Shown: in pieces, positions 8,960 to 21,509 of the stretch
How the letters are laid out: every line of letters begins with the position of its first letter
How positions within the stretch are numbered: position 1 is the stretch's first letter
Source: Paeniglutamicibacter cryotolerans
Lineage (GTDB): Bacteria > Actinomycetota > Actinomycetes > Actinomycetales > Micrococcaceae
DNA length: 64,000 nucleotides
Assembly (NCBI RefSeq): GCF_014190875.1
Contig: NZ_JACHVS010000001.1
Coordinates: 558,001 to 622,000, forward strand
Direction: 5' to 3'
Position numbers and translations under genes: made by a program
The notes under the pieces: model-generated
Told to the model about the DNA's origin: nothing
The model's database searches: none
Seen by the model: only the letters and a program-made list of their open reading frames with translations

Positions 8960-10102
8960 CTAGGAGGGCATATCCCCGGTGGGCCAGCGCAGCAGTGCGG
9001 CAATCCCCACACCATGCGGCAGTACACCGTCGGGCACGTACCTGATGGCGCCGTCGGTCAGCGCCGTGGCCCGCAGCAACACCTCGGGAGCCGGCCAGGA
9101 ACCCACCACCAGCTCGGAGTGATCCGCTGAATCCTCCGCCGCAAGCCAGGGCTCGGCGCTCAGCGCCATGAGCGACTCGTCGTCTTGGTACCGGGCCACG
9201 ATGACGGTTTCGGCCTGGGACTGCTGGAGCGCCTGCACGACTTCGTCGAACCCGAACGCCACGTTTCGCCGACCGGTTCCGGAACGATTCGCCACCTTGT
9301 CGGCCAGGTCACGGATGTCGTTGGCCAGCACCTCGGCGACACATGCCGAAACCTCCTGGGCAAAGAGCGCCAAGTCGGCACCGCCGGTACGGGTGTGCTG
9401 GTCGAGCACCCGCACATTGGCCCGGTTCGCCTCGGCTAAGCGGGAACCCACCAGCTCGCGGGCCTTCACATCACCGGCGAGGACGATCAGCCGGGCATAG
9501 TTCTCCCTGGCCAATTCATCGATCTGTACCGCTATCTCCTCCGCATTGCGGCGCCAGACTTCCTCGGTGTTAGCCTGGTTGGCAGCCTCCGAGTAGCGGC
9601 CAGGCACCTTCTTTGCGTGGTGGGCCTCGTCGGCGTCACCGGCGACCTTTCGTTCCTCGGTCCATCCCTCGTAGCCGGAGTGGTGCAACCGGATCTCCCC
9701 GCCGTCGCGTCCGACCTCGGCGACCACGTAGGGGAATTGCCCGCCGCGTGCACGGGCCAACGGGACCAGATTGGGGAAGGGGCCGCAGTCGACTTCCGGG
9801 GCACCGACAGCTATGCCCGAGATGATCTCGTCGACCACCACTTCCCCGTTGTTCACCGCGACGAAGCGGGCAACCGGTGAGCTGTAGCCTTCAGCGGGAA
9901 CCAACGCACCGGCGAGGGCCGCGATGTCCGAGGGGCCCGCTTGTTGTGAAGTCAGGAGCCGCGAAACCGTGTCGGGCAGCTGGTCAACTGCCTCGCGAGC
10001 GGCCGTGGTTCCGAGCGAAACGTCGACGAGGGCCGTACACCACGCCCCGTCCCGACGGTAGAGTGAAGCGTCGATTCCGGTGGAACCTGCGCGTGATGCC
10101 AT
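8960..10102 (-). CDS. baeRF2/Vms1-Ankzf1-like protein (Rv2629 family)
   Basis: A 380-residue protein matching the actinobacterial Rv2629-like family, related to archaeo-eukaryotic release factors. Recognisable segments are the central GYEGWTEERKVAGDADE region, an ARLIVLAGDVKARELV strand-helix unit and a C-terminal nucleotide-like fold ending GVGIAALLRW. Proteins of this class are proposed to act on stalled ribosomes or peptidyl-tRNA; the function of this subfamily is not proven. ATG 10102 was chosen because GGAAGGAG lies 7 nt upstream. It converges with the zinc lipoprotein gene, with only 12 bp between the stops. Confidence 0.78.
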   Translation of the reverse strand: MASRAGSTGIDASLYRRDGAWCTALVDVSLGTTAAREAVDQLPDTVSRLLTSQQAGPSDIAALAGALVPAEGYSSPVARFVAVNNGEVVVDEIISGIAVGAPEVDCGPFPNLVPLARARGGQFPYVVAEVGRDGGEIRLHHSGYEGWTEERKVAGDADEAHHAKKVPGRYSEAANQANTEEVWRRNAEEIAVQIDELARENYARLIVLAGDVKARELVGSRLAEANRANVRVLDQHTRTGGADLALFAQEVSACVAEVLANDIRDLADKVANRSGTGRRNVAFGFDEVVQALQQSQAETVIVARYQDDESLMALSAEPWLAAEDSADHSELVVGSWPAPEVLLRATALTDGAIRYVPDGVLPHGVGIAALLRWPTGDMPS

Positions 10103-10238
10103 GGGGAAACTCCTTCCCACGCGGTCGCAATGCCGCGTGCCGACTCGATCCGTTTGCTCACCGTAGCATCGGGACCCGGCACGGGAAAGGGTCTTGGCGC
10201 TCCCCCGGCGGCCAGATTCATCCGTCGCGATGGAAGTC

Positions 10239-11594
10239 TCAGATCCCCAGCACCAGCTTGGCAATGAGGAAGTACAGGATCAATCCGGCCGCATCGACGA
10301 ACGTGGTGATGAACGGGTTGGAGAACACCGCCGGGTCGGCCTTGATCGCCTTGCCCAACATCGGCATCACGCCTCCGACGGTGGCTGCCATGGTACAGAC
10401 ACCGAGGAGAGTCAGCCCGACGACAGCGCCGATCGGCACCGCGTACACCGCTGAGGCAATCACGAAGCCCAAACTACCCAGCAGCAGCCCGAGTGTCACC
10501 CCGACCCGCACCTCCCGGGCCAGCACCTGCAGCACGTCGCGCGGGCGCACGTCACCCAGTGCCAGCGCGCGGGTAATGGTCGTTGCCGCTTGGTTCCCGG
10601 TATTGCCTCCGGTCCCGATCAACAGGGGGATAAAGAGCGTGAGCACCACCTGCTGTTCGAGGGTGGCCTCGAACAGGTCAAGCACCTGGACGGTCAGTGT
10701 TGCACCGAGCGCGAGCACCAGCAGCCAGACCACGCGTGAACGCACGATGCTGGCCACCGGGGTGGCGAGGTAGGGCCGTCGCAGTGGTTCGGAGCCTCCG
10801 GTACGCGCCGCATCCTCGGATTCGGCGCTCTCCAGGATCCGCAGGGCGTCATCGACGGTCAGTATTCCCACCAGCCGATCCTCCCGGTCCACGATCGGCA
10901 GGGCCAGGATCTTCAGGTCCGCACAGTGCCGGGCCGCGGCTTCCGCGTCGACCTCGGCACCCATGGATTCCGGCACCGACATGAGTTCGCCGATCCGCTC
11001 ATCCGGTTCGGCGCGCAGCAGGTCGCGCAGGCTGATCACACCCACCAGCCGCCCGGCGTCGGTGACCGGCAGCGTGTAGATGGTTTCGGCATCGTCCAGC
11101 TGTTCGCGGACCTTCACCAGCGTCTCGGCGACGGTTCCCGCGGGGTGCGCCGTCACGAATTCGGGGCTCATGGAGCGGCCGATCGATCCCTGCGGGTAGC
11201 CCAGCACCGTTGCGGTGAGGATCCGCTGGGTCGGGGACAGCCCGAGCATCAGCCGGCGGGCCACCGAGGCTGGGAGCTCATCGAGCAAGGCCACCCGGTC
11301 ATCGGGGTTCAGCTCGGCGAAGACCGCAGCGACGTCCTCGTCCTGAAGACCGGAGAGGATCTCGGATTGCAGCGTGGAGTCAAGCCGTTCGAAGACCTCG
11401 ATGGCCCGGTCCTTAGCCAACAGTCGGTAGACCACTGCCCGCTCGCGGGTGTTGAGCCGTTCGAGCACCTCGATGATTTCGGTGGTTCCCATGCCCGTCA
11501 GCAAGTCGGCCGTTGCGACAAGGTCCTGGTCGGCGATGGCCTGTTCGAGTGCCTCGGCGCGTGCTTCGTTTTCGATGAGTGTCTCGTTGTTCAT
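10239..11594 (-). CDS. mgtE: Magnesium transporter MgtE
   Basis: A 451-residue Mg2+ channel/transporter with the full family layout: an N-terminal helical superhelix domain (to about residue 130), a tandem CBS pair (about 135-255) that senses cytoplasmic Mg2+, a plug helix, and a C-terminal membrane domain of about five helices with the TGGNTGNQA filter-region motif. ATG 11594 was chosen at the conserved N-terminus; GGAGGG is upstream, though 11 nt away. The leader is long and GC-rich; I looked for an M-box riboswitch and could not recognise one. Confidence 0.93.
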   Translation of the reverse strand: MNNETLIENEARAEALEQAIADQDLVATADLLTGMGTTEIIEVLERLNTRERAVVYRLLAKDRAIEVFERLDSTLQSEILSGLQDEDVAAVFAELNPDDRVALLDELPASVARRLMLGLSPTQRILTATVLGYPQGSIGRSMSPEFVTAHPAGTVAETLVKVREQLDDAETIYTLPVTDAGRLVGVISLRDLLRAEPDERIGELMSVPESMGAEVDAEAAARHCADLKILALPIVDREDRLVGILTVDDALRILESAESEDAARTGGSEPLRRPYLATPVASIVRSRVVWLLVLALGATLTVQVLDLFEATLEQQVVLTLFIPLLIGTGGNTGNQAATTITRALALGDVRPRDVLQVLAREVRVGVTLGLLLGSLGFVIASAVYAVPIGAVVGLTLLGVCTMAATVGGVMPMLGKAIKADPAVFSNPFITTFVDAAGLILYFLIAKLVLGI

Positions 11595-11812
11595 TGTCCG
11601 GGGTCCCTCCGGCAAATGGGTTCCCGGCGCCTCACGGCGGCGGGGAGTCCATGGTGGATCATGCATGGTGGCAAAACGGGGCCGCACCACATGCGGGGAC
11701 GAGGCAACGGCACAAAACCACCGGGCCTGAATAAGGGGGGTCTTCAGGGCGGGTCTTCACCGGCCGGCCGGAAGTATCCGGCGGGGCTAAGGGGAAGTTC
11801 GGGGCGCGTTGC
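11595..11812. other. GC-rich leader upstream of mgtE, no gene seen
   Basis: Together with the non-conserved tail of the neighbouring pseudogene (to about 12000) this forms some 400 bases without a recognisable gene. It contains a 6+4+6 hairpin at 11767-11782 (GCCGGA-AGTA-TCCGGC) that may end transcription of the decayed gene, and a repeated GAAGACCC on the minus strand. No known riboswitch could be identified by eye. Confidence 0.45.
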
Positions 11813-12856
11813 TCAGGAGACCCGGCATGGGCACGTTGCATCGACTAGGTCCATCGTCCATTGCGTGGCCACCTCCTGTGCATCGTGCCGCTTCACAGCG
11901 GGATCCGGTCCGTCTCGTTCCCCATCGTAGGGGGAATCCGGAGGCAAAACCAATGCGGGGCCACCGGACGCATGCCCGGGGCCCCTCATGACGCCTAAGC
12001 CCGGCCTGCTTCTTGACTGCTGCCGTGGTGACGCCGCCCTTCTCGGGCTGGTCTTCGGCACGGCAAGCCGATAACTGGACTTCTTCGAGCCCTCCACGGT
12101 GACCGAGGCGGATCCCTTCACGTTCAGATTCACCGCCGTGCAGGTCCTCCACCTGGAACCACTCTTGACCTGGAAGGCAACCTTCTTGGCCGGGTACGCC
12201 TTAGACGTCGGATCGTAGTGTGATCCCCTGAAATGCCGGCTTATCGCCGTGGCGGACACCTTGAGCTGCTCCTGATCCTTGCCGGTCAGCTTCGCCTTGG
12301 AGGCGGTCCGGGCAGAGAACGAGGCACTGGTGTTATCAGTACGTGTGAAATAGCTGTTGTCCTCCTCAGCGTGGCCACTGGCATGGGTCCCCGCGGCAGC
12401 GTGCTTTCCAAAGCCCTTTTCCGGGCACCATGACACGTAGCCCTTGCCCGGCTCCACCGTTTCATCGGCCCAAGTCTCATTCTCGCGGATGACGTTATTA
12501 CGGGCTTCCTCTTCACGAACGCCGCTTCCCCTTCATACACTTGCCTTTTTAAACGTGGGGACCATGGGTAGCCCGCGACAGTCATCACCCCACATGTCGG
12601 CTCCCACGACGATGTACTTGACACATATCTTGGTGAAACCCAGCATCAGGTCGACCGCCCGTGCGGGAAGAAGCGCCGCAACGAGCCATAGTGCGGCAGC
12701 AGCGGAAGCGAGCCCGAGGGTGAGACGACGTGCAGCGTCCAGGCTTGGTCCTGACTCTTCAATTCTGGATGCGAGCGGCCCGCCCATTTGGGTGCGGGCC
12801 ACCAGAACTGCTTTCATTTGGACCATCGAATATGCGTTGGAAAACAGGACCTGCAC
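11813..12856 (-). pseudogene. Decayed secreted-protein gene
   Basis: Two segments in the same reading frame are separated by an in-frame TGA (complement of 12533-12535). The first, 12536-12856, has a basic N-terminus and a hydrophobic helix (LGLASAAAALWLVAALLPA) like a signal peptide. The second, from about 12532 to 12060, reads as an extracellular beta-rich domain with segments such as VKSGSRWRTCTAVNLNVKG and EGSKKSSYRLAVP. After residue motif YRLAVPKT the protein-like sequence continues in another frame (EKGGVTTAAVKKQA), indicating a frameshift near 12040. The frame stays open to 11813 but is not protein-like there. Function unknown; probably inactive. A sequencing error is an alternative for either lesion. 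Confidence 0.5.
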
Positions 12857-12882
12857 TGATCCGACATGAATGATGGTGCATT

Positions 12883-13392
12883 TCAGGCGGTGGGCACCCG
12901 GTAGCGGAGCGTGACGTATCCGGGCAGCAGCTCAACCTCTCCGTCGATGGCTCCACCGGCACCCTCGATGGCCTTGCGCGATGCCACGTTATCGGCAGCG
13001 CAGGTCACCAGCGCCGAATCGATGCCGCGGGCGGCCAGCCTCGGCAGCGCCAAGGCCATGATCCGGCCAGCGTGGCCGCGACGACGGTACCCCGGGCGCA
13101 CCGCGTAACCGAGGTGCCCGCCGATGAGCGCGAGCATGTCGTTGAGCTCGTACCGGATCGACACCCGCCCAACAATGTCATCGCCCTGCACGGCGGCCAA
13201 CAGGTCCGCCGGGACCCGGCCCGCGGGCAGGTCGATGCCCCCGTGCTGCCGCGACAGCAATGCCAGGTATCCGGCCCAGTCCACGCCCACGTCGTAATCG
13301 AGGAGGAAGTCCACGTTCTCCCGCGCCAGTTCGGCGTGCGCCGCCAGCGCCTGCTCCCGGTCCCCCGGCAGCAGGCCGCGCAGGATCAGCAT
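12883..13392 (-). CDS. GNAT family N-acetyltransferase
   Basis: A 169-residue acetyltransferase. The acetyl-CoA binding motif A is visible as [19 protein letters not shown] (Q/RxxGxG/A type), followed by the [21 protein letters not shown] segment typical of the family. The ATG at 13392 overlaps the stop of sdaA by 7 nt, so it is the last gene of the glycine cleavage/serine dehydratase operon and translationally coupled. The acceptor substrate is unknown; the operon position hints at amino-acid or antibiotic modification, but this is weak. Confidence 0.85.
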   Translation of the reverse strand: MLILRGLLPGDREQALAAHAELARENVDFLLDYDVGVDWAGYLALLSRQHGGIDLPAGRVPADLLAAVQGDDIVGRVSIRYELNDMLALIGGHLGYAVRPGYRRRGHAGRIMALALPRLAARGIDSALVTCAADNVASRKAIEGAGGAIDGEVELLPGYVTLRYRVPTA

Positions 13393-14795
13393 TCGATGAC
13401 GTTGACCGCCAGACCGCCCATCGCCGTTTCCTTGTATTTGGAGCTCATGTCCTTGCCGGTTTCCCGCATGGTGATGATGACCTCGTCGAGGGTGACATGG
13501 TGCTGGCCGTCGCCCATCAGCGCCATCTTTGCCGCGTTGATGGCCTTGGAGGCAGCAATGGCATTGCGCTCGATGCACGGGATCTGCACGAGACCGCCAA
13601 TCGGGTCGCAGGTCAGCCCCAGGTTGTGTTCCATGGCAATCTCGGCCGCATTCTCCACCTGGTCCGGGGTGCCGCCGAGGATCTCGGCCAGCCCCGCAGC
13701 CGCCATCGAGGAGGCCGAACCCACCTCGCCCTGGCAGCCGACCTCGGCGCCGGAGATGGAAGCCTGCTCCTTGTACAACACGCCCACGGCTGCCGAAGTC
13801 AGCAGGAAACGGGAGATCACGTCCTGCTTCTGCGCCTGCGTCCAGTCATCGGCGCCCGGTGCGTAATGGGTGGCGTAGAACATCACGGCCGGGATGATGC
13901 CGGCGGCGCCGTTGGTGGGCGCCGTGACGACGCGCCCGCCGGAGGCGTTTTCCTCGTTGACGGCCAGCGCGACAAGGTTCACCCATTCCTGCCAGAACCT
14001 GGCTTCGCGATCAGGGTCCTGGAGGGTGAGCTTGCTGTGCCATTCGGGGGCTCGGCGCCTGACCTTCAGCCCGCCGGGAAGCACTCCGGTGCGGGTCAGC
14101 GAGGCGTCCTTGCATTCTTCCATCACAGCCCAGATATGCTGCAGGCCGGCGTGGATTTCCTCGGTATTGCGCAACGTCTGCTCGTTGGCCAGCATGACGT
14201 CACTGACCCGCAGCGAGTTCCCATTACAGTGGGCGAACAGCTCGGCACCGGTGCGGAACGGGTAGGGCATGGCATTGACCTTCTCCTCGAAGGCCCCCGC
14301 CAGCCGGTCCTCGGCGCCATCGCGCACGATGAAACCGCCGCCGACCGAGTAGTAGGTATCCTGCTCCAGGACCACGCCGTCGGCATCCAGCGCGGCGAGC
14401 TTCATGCCGTTGGTGTGGCGCGGGAGGACGGTCAACGGGTGGTTGACCATGTCGGCGATGGCATAGGCGATCGGATTCGGCTCGCCGAGCTCGGCGCAGA
14501 GGTTCAGCACGCCGCTGGCCTCGATATCCGCCAGGCGCGTCTGGACCTGCTCGGGAAGGATCGATTCGGGGGCAAAGCCCTCGAGCCCGAGCAGTGTCGC
14601 CGTGAAGGTCCCGTGTCCGTGGCCGGTCGCGGCGAGCGATCCGTAGAAGTGGATGTCGAGCGAGGCCACCTTCGCGGCGACGCGTTCGCGCACGAGTTTG
14701 GCGGCGAAGGCATGGGCGGCCCGCATGGGGCCCACCGTATGCGAGCTCGAGGGGCCGATGCCCACGGTGAACAGGTCGAAAACGCTGATGGCCAC
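13386..14795 (-). CDS. sdaA: L-serine ammonia-lyase, iron-sulfur type, single chain
   Basis: A 469-residue enzyme converting L-serine to pyruvate and ammonia with a [4Fe-4S] cluster. The beta domain begins with [13 protein letters not shown] near the N-terminus; cluster cysteines are Cys354 (GCQGEVG), Cys396 (LTCDPIGG) and Cys407 (IPCIER). The chain ends in Cys469, matching the tail-in-mouth cysteine described for the Legionella enzyme. GTG 14795 was chosen for its AAAAGG site; ATG 14804 is possible. It lies downstream of gcvPTH, so serine made from glycine-derived one-carbon units can be drained to pyruvate. A hairpin at 14860-14891 separates it from gcvH and may reduce its expression. Confidence 0.93.
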   Translation of the reverse strand: MAISVFDLFTVGIGPSSSHTVGPMRAAHAFAAKLVRERVAAKVASLDIHFYGSLAATGHGHGTFTATLLGLEGFAPESILPEQVQTRLADIEASGVLNLCAELGEPNPIAYAIADMVNHPLTVLPRHTNGMKLAALDADGVVLEQDTYYSVGGGFIVRDGAEDRLAGAFEEKVNAMPYPFRTGAELFAHCNGNSLRVSDVMLANEQTLRNTEEIHAGLQHIWAVMEECKDASLTRTGVLPGGLKVRRRAPEWHSKLTLQDPDREARFWQEWVNLVALAVNEENASGGRVVTAPTNGAAGIIPAVMFYATHYAPGADDWTQAQKQDVISRFLLTSAAVGVLYKEQASISGAEVGCQGEVGSASSMAAAGLAEILGGTPDQVENAAEIAMEHNLGLTCDPIGGLVQIPCIERNAIAASKAINAAKMALMGDGQHHVTLDEVIITMRETGKDMSSKYKETAMGGLAVNVIEC

Positions 14796-14859
14796 GACGT
14801 ACATCCTTTTCAAGAGAGTGATCTATGTGACCCGGGCCACACTGGGTGCCGGAAACACG

Positions 14860-14891
14860 GCGGGCCCGGGATCGTGCGACCCCGGGCCCGC
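14860..14891. terminator. GC hairpin between gcvH and sdaA
   Basis: A perfect 11-bp stem (arms 14860-14870 and 14881-14891) around a 10-nt loop, without a T-tract. It may be a partial terminator or mRNA-stability element inside the gcv-sda operon. Confidence 0.45.
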
Positions 14892-14950
14892 GATGCTGCG
14901 CAGGTGTCGGGCTGCCCCGACGGACGTGCCAATAGGCACGCGGGGTCTTG

Positions 14951-15331
14951 CTATTCGACGTCTCCGCCGTTGGCCGATGCGTAGTCCTGGGCCGAAAGCA
15001 ACGGGCCCTCCTCCGAGACGTCGACGGTGAACAGCCAGCCGGCGCCGTAAGGGTCCTCGTTCAGGATCGCCGGGTTGTCGACGGCATCCTGGTTGATGGC
15101 GACGATTGTGCCGGAAACCGGCGCGTACAGATCGGAGACCGACTTGGTGGATTCGACCTCTCCACAGGACTCGCCGGCGGTGATGGTGGCGCCGACCTCG
15201 GGCAGGTCGACGTAGACCACATCGCCGAGGGCGTCGGCGGCAACCTGGGTGATGCCGACCTTGGCCGGCGCCGAGGCGTCGAGCCATTCGTGCTCGGCGG
15301 AGTAGCGCAGACCGGAGAGAACCTTGCTCAT
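14951..15331 (-). CDS. gcvH: Glycine cleavage system H protein
   Basis: A 126-residue lipoyl carrier of normal family length. The lipoylation site is Lys63 in [12 protein letters not shown], and the hybrid/barrel motif core includes [12 protein letters not shown]. It shuttles the aminomethyl group between the P, T and L proteins in the cytoplasm. ATG 15331 was chosen because AAAGGA lies upstream with proper spacing and homologues begin at this point. It follows gcvT in the riboswitch-controlled operon. The L protein (lipoamide dehydrogenase) and lipoylation enzymes are not in this window. Confidence 0.95.
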   Translation of the reverse strand: MSKVLSGLRYSAEHEWLDASAPAKVGITQVAADALGDVVYVDLPEVGATITAGESCGEVESTKSVSDLYAPVSGTIVAINQDAVDNPAILNEDPYGAGWLFTVDVSEEGPLLSAQDYASANGGDVE

Positions 15332-15432
15332 GGGGGTGTTCCTTTCGGGGAAGTCCAATTTAGGGGTGAATCATGGTGCGGGGGTGCGGGTGCGGGCGGC
15401 CGCCCCAGGAGGAACGGCCGCCCGCTTCCACG

Positions 15433-16545
15433 TTACTTGTCCCGCTTGTAGAACGGGAGCGCGACGACCTCGAAGGGCTCGGCCTTGCCGCGCAGATCGA
15501 CATCGAGCTCGGTTCCAATCTCGGCGAAGGCGTTGTCCACGTAGGCCAGCGCCACCGGGTAGCCCAGCGTCGGGGAAGGCTGGCCGGAGGTGACCGTGCC
15601 GACGACGACGCCGTCGCTCATGACCTTATAGCCGCCGCGTCCGGCGCGCCGGCCCAGGCCCTTGAGCCCGACCAGGGCGCGCTGCGTGCCCGCTGCCTTC
15701 TTGGCCTCCAGTGCCGCACGTCCCACGAAATCCTCTTCTTTCTTGAAGGAGACAATTCCGCCCAGGCCCGCGTCGAACGGGGTGACATCGAGGGAGAGCT
15801 CGTTGCCGTACAGCGGCATGCCGGCCTCCAAGCGCAGCGAGTCACGGCAGGCCAGTCCCGCCGGAACGAGCCCGTGTGCCGCGCCTGCTTCCATGAGCGC
15901 CGCCCACAGGGCCGGTGCCTGCGCGTTCGGCAGGTACAGCTCGAAGCCGTCCTCGCCGGTGTACCCGGTGCGTGCCAGCAGCACGTCGTGGCCCGCTACG
16001 GCGACCTCGTCGGCGGCGTAGTACTTCATGCCGGTGAGGACATCGTGCGATGCCGCGTCGATCAGCTGCTCCAGGATGGCCACGGAGGCCGGACCCTGGA
16101 CGGCGATCAGCGAAGTGTCCGCCGAGGCGTCGGTGACGAGCACGTCGAAGCCGGCGGCACGCTCGGCCAAAGCCGCCGCAACGACCGGCGCGTTGCCGGC
16201 GTTGGGCACGACGAGGAATTTGTCCTCGGCGCGGCGGTAGGTGATCAGGTCATCAATGATCCCGCCGTCGGCATTGCAGATCACCGAGTACTTGGCGCGG
16301 CCCACGGCCATGATCGCCATGTTCCCGGCCAGCGCCGAGTTCAGGAACGTTGCCGCCTGCGGTCCCTGGACCCAAACCTCGCCCATGTGGGAGAGGTCGA
16401 ACAGGCCCGCCGTGGCACGCACCGCCTTGTGTTCGGCCAGTTCCGAGCCGTACTTCAACGGCATGTCCCAGCCACCGAAGTCGGTGAAGGAGGCGCCGAG
16501 CTTTTCATGTTCCCCATGCAGGGAGGTTTTCTTCGGGTCGCTCAT
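15433..16545 (-). CDS. gcvT: Glycine cleavage system T protein (aminomethyltransferase)
   Basis: A 370-residue tetrahydrofolate-dependent aminomethyltransferase. It moves the methylene carbon of glycine from lipoyl-H protein to THF, releasing ammonia. Recognisable motifs are the N-terminal DFGGWDMPLKYG and FDLSHMGEV and the folate-site GYTGEDGFELY. ATG 16545 was chosen because AAAGG lies 7 nt upstream and the protein then has the usual length; a longer open frame runs inside gcvP and is spurious. The gene sits 32 bp after gcvP in the same operon. Confidence 0.95.
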   Translation of the reverse strand: MSDPKKTSLHGEHEKLGASFTDFGGWDMPLKYGSELAEHKAVRATAGLFDLSHMGEVWVQGPQAATFLNSALAGNMAIMAVGRAKYSVICNADGGIIDDLITYRRAEDKFLVVPNAGNAPVVAAALAERAAGFDVLVTDASADTSLIAVQGPASVAILEQLIDAASHDVLTGMKYYAADEVAVAGHDVLLARTGYTGEDGFELYLPNAQAPALWAALMEAGAAHGLVPAGLACRDSLRLEAGMPLYGNELSLDVTPFDAGLGGIVSFKKEEDFVGRAALEAKKAAGTQRALVGLKGLGRRAGRGGYKVMSDGVVVGTVTSGQPSPTLGYPVALAYVDNAFAEIGTELDVDLRGKAEPFEVVALPFYKRDK

Positions 16546-16577
16546 GAAGCTGCCTTTCGATTCGTGGAGCGGGGGGC

Positions 16578-19415
<2,838 letters not shown>

Positions 19416-19483
19416 GGGGAACTCCATAGGGTCATCGGCGTGCGCGCACGCCGAACGAGCTGCAAGTCCCTCCCCGACCCTGT

Positions 19484-19690
19484 TCCTGTGACCTGAGAGT
19501 TTTCGCGTCACCGTGGCCCGGGGGCCTCGGTTGCGCTTGCACCTTCGGTGAGCCGCACCGCCGGGGCGGTGCTGCTGCTTTCCAGAGTTGCCTCTTCGCG
19601 GCGGTACGGGGGCCTGAGAGTTTCCCGGGGAGGAATTGCTCCTACGGCGCCCGCACAACATCGTTATGCGGGACTCTCCCGCCGCATGTC
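19484..19690 (-). ncRNA. Tandem glycine riboswitch
   Basis: On the minus strand, upstream of gcvP, two aptamer-like units follow each other. Each carries the hallmark GAGAG/GAAGAGGCAAC opening element and a closing AACTCTCAGG (near 19491-19500 and 19611-19620). This is the classic two-aptamer glycine riboswitch, which turns on gcv genes when glycine is high. Boundaries are judged by eye. Confidence 0.88.
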
Positions 19691-19855
19691 AGTGGCTGTG
19701 CCTTCTGCGAGGCACATCTCCCATCTTACGTGGTGTGGGTGACCCCCACAACATGATGACCCGTCCGGACGGCTTGCCGCCGCCGGCTGCCCGCGTGGCA
19801 TCCCGGCGCTGCCCCCCGGATCATCCCCTCCCGTCGACGTCCTGCGTTGATCAGC

Positions 19856-20581
19856 TCAGAACATCCCGGAGGTTCCCAGCCATGAACCGATGGCAAAGGT
19901 GGCTGCCAAGGCCGCCGCCCCACCGATGAGCACGCGCACCGTCGGCCTGAGCATCCTGGCCCCACCGAGCCAGGCACCCGCGGCGCCGGTGATGGCCAGC
20001 GCCACCATCACGGCGGCGAAGGTGACGGGGATCTTGAACGGCCCGGGCAGCAACACTGCCGTGAGGAATGGAAGCACTGCCCCGATGGTGAATGCGGCTG
20101 CCGAGGCGAAGGCTGCATGCCAGGGGCTGAGCACCTCGTCCTCGGCCAGATTCAGCTCGACCTCAAGGTGGGCCTTGAGCGCGTCGTGCTCGGTCAGCTC
20201 CAGGGCCACCCGCCGAGCCGTATGGGGGCTCAGTCCCTTGGCCCGGTAGATGCCGGCAAGTTCCTCGAGTTCGGCCTCGGGCATCGTTTCGAGTTCATGG
20301 CGCTCCTTCTCGATGAGCGCTTTCTGCGCATCGGCCGAGCTGGACACCGAGACGTATTCTCCCAACGCCATCGAGATGGCGCCACCGATTGCCGCCGCGG
20401 TTCCCGCGGTGATGATCGGTCCATTGTCCGTGCTGGCACCGGCGACGCCGACGAGCACGGCGGCGACGGAGACGATGCCGTCGTTGGCGCCCAGCACCCC
20501 GGCCCGCAGCCAGTTCAGGCGCTCCGCCAAACCCCGTGGCTGGTGCTCTTCACCGGCGTGTTGTGCCGTAGTTTCATCCAT
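19856..20581 (-). CDS. VIT1/CCC1 family transporter
   Basis: A 241-residue membrane protein of the VIT (vacuolar iron transporter-like) family, which moves Fe2+/Mn2+. The N-terminal helix has GVLGANDGIVSVAAVLVGVAGA; helix 2 holds GAISMALGEYVSVSS; a charged cytoplasmic metal-binding region with many Glu residues (EKERHELETMPEAELEEL) follows, then three C-terminal helices. Five membrane segments fit the family. ATG 20581 is the start nearest the conserved N-terminus; there is no clear ribosome binding site. In bacteria these proteins probably export iron or manganese, but direction and metal are inferred. Confidence 0.85.
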   Translation of the reverse strand: MDETTAQHAGEEHQPRGLAERLNWLRAGVLGANDGIVSVAAVLVGVAGASTDNGPIITAGTAAAIGGAISMALGEYVSVSSSADAQKALIEKERHELETMPEAELEELAGIYRAKGLSPHTARRVALELTEHDALKAHLEVELNLAEDEVLSPWHAAFASAAAFTIGAVLPFLTAVLLPGPFKIPVTFAAVMVALAITGAAGAWLGGARMLRPTVRVLIGGAAALAATFAIGSWLGTSGMF

Positions 20582-20648
20582 GGACACAAGCCAACCACCA
20601 CCCGGTCGCACCCGCCAGCAAGGACAGGCGTACCTCTGCCCGCCGCCG

Positions 20649-21413
20649 TCACCCGGCCAGACCGACGAATTGCGGGTATTTGGGCTCGAGCCCGTCGCCG
20701 GAGGAGGTTCCGGTCAGCCGGCGCTTGACCCAGGGGGCCAGGAACTCGCGGGTCCAACGCGCGTCCTCGCGCAGCTTCTCCAGCCGTGGGGTGCGCACCA
20801 GCGGCAGCAGGACCGGGGACTCGATGCCCGACTCTGCTTCAAGCACGCCGAGCACCTTCTTGGCCATCAGCTGGTGGCCGGCAACCCCCATGTGCAGGCG
20901 GTCGGGGGCCCAATAGCGGATGTCGCTGAAGTCGCGCCAGCGCCAATAATCGGCGATCATCGCCCCGTGCGCCTCGGCTATCTCGCGGACGGCCTCATTG
21001 TAGATGGCGGTGCGGCCGCGGGACTTTTCAAAGAGAGCGGCACCGTTCGTGTCGAATCCAGTGAACAGTAGCACCCGGGCACCTGTGGCGCTCAGTGCCG
21101 CTACAGCCTGCTCGTAGTCGTTCATCAGCGCGTCGATGTCGACGCGGGGACGCAGGATGTCATTTCCACCGGCATACAGGCTGACCAGCGTCGGCTTCAT
21201 TGCCAAGGCCACCGGAAGCTGCTCGGCAATGACCTGGCGGATTTTCTTGCCACGGATGGCCAGGTTCGCATAGCCCCAGTCCGGGTCGGCGCACAGCTGC
21301 TCGGCAACGCGGTCCGCCCAGCCGCGGACCTGGTTGGGCCGGTTCGGATCGGCATCGCCGACGCCCTCTGTGAAGGAGTCGCCAAGGGCCAGATATCGTT
21401 TCGAGAATTCCAC
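20649..21413 (-). CDS. SGNH/GDSL hydrolase
   Basis: A 254-residue esterase/lipase-fold hydrolase without signal peptide. Block I is LALGDSFTEG with catalytic Ser; block III is GGNDIL; block V is DRLHMGVAGH with the Asp/His pair. Substrate unknown; such enzymes deacylate lipids or carbohydrate esters. The start is GTG at 21413. A TAGGCT -10 hexamer (21420-21425, minus strand) ends exactly 7 nt before it, so the mRNA is probably leaderless. Confidence 0.88.
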   Translation of the reverse strand: MEFSKRYLALGDSFTEGVGDADPNRPNQVRGWADRVAEQLCADPDWGYANLAIRGKKIRQVIAEQLPVALAMKPTLVSLYAGGNDILRPRVDIDALMNDYEQAVAALSATGARVLLFTGFDTNGAALFEKSRGRTAIYNEAVREIAEAHGAMIADYWRWRDFSDIRYWAPDRLHMGVAGHQLMAKKVLGVLEAESGIESPVLLPLVRTPRLEKLREDARWTREFLAPWVKRRLTGTSSGDGLEPKYPQFVGLAG

Positions 21414-21419
21414 CGCTCC

Positions 21420-21425
21420 AGCCTA
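21420..21425 (-). promoter_or_regulatory. -10 element of a probable leaderless promoter
   Basis: On the minus strand this reads TAGGCT (TANNNT class) at -12 to -7 relative to the GTG at 21413, placing transcription start on the start codon itself. Confidence 0.5.
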
Positions 21426-21509
21426 TCCGCCCGATCCCCCGAGTGGCTTCACGGTTTCCGCCCGTCGAATTCACAGCTTCCAGATAGCTACGGTAATCAC
21501 AATGGATGC

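Noticed and set aside
11595..12000. Possible M-box magnesium riboswitch before mgtE
   Set aside because: I could not find the conserved M-box core on the minus strand; GC-rich hairpins alone are not sufficient.
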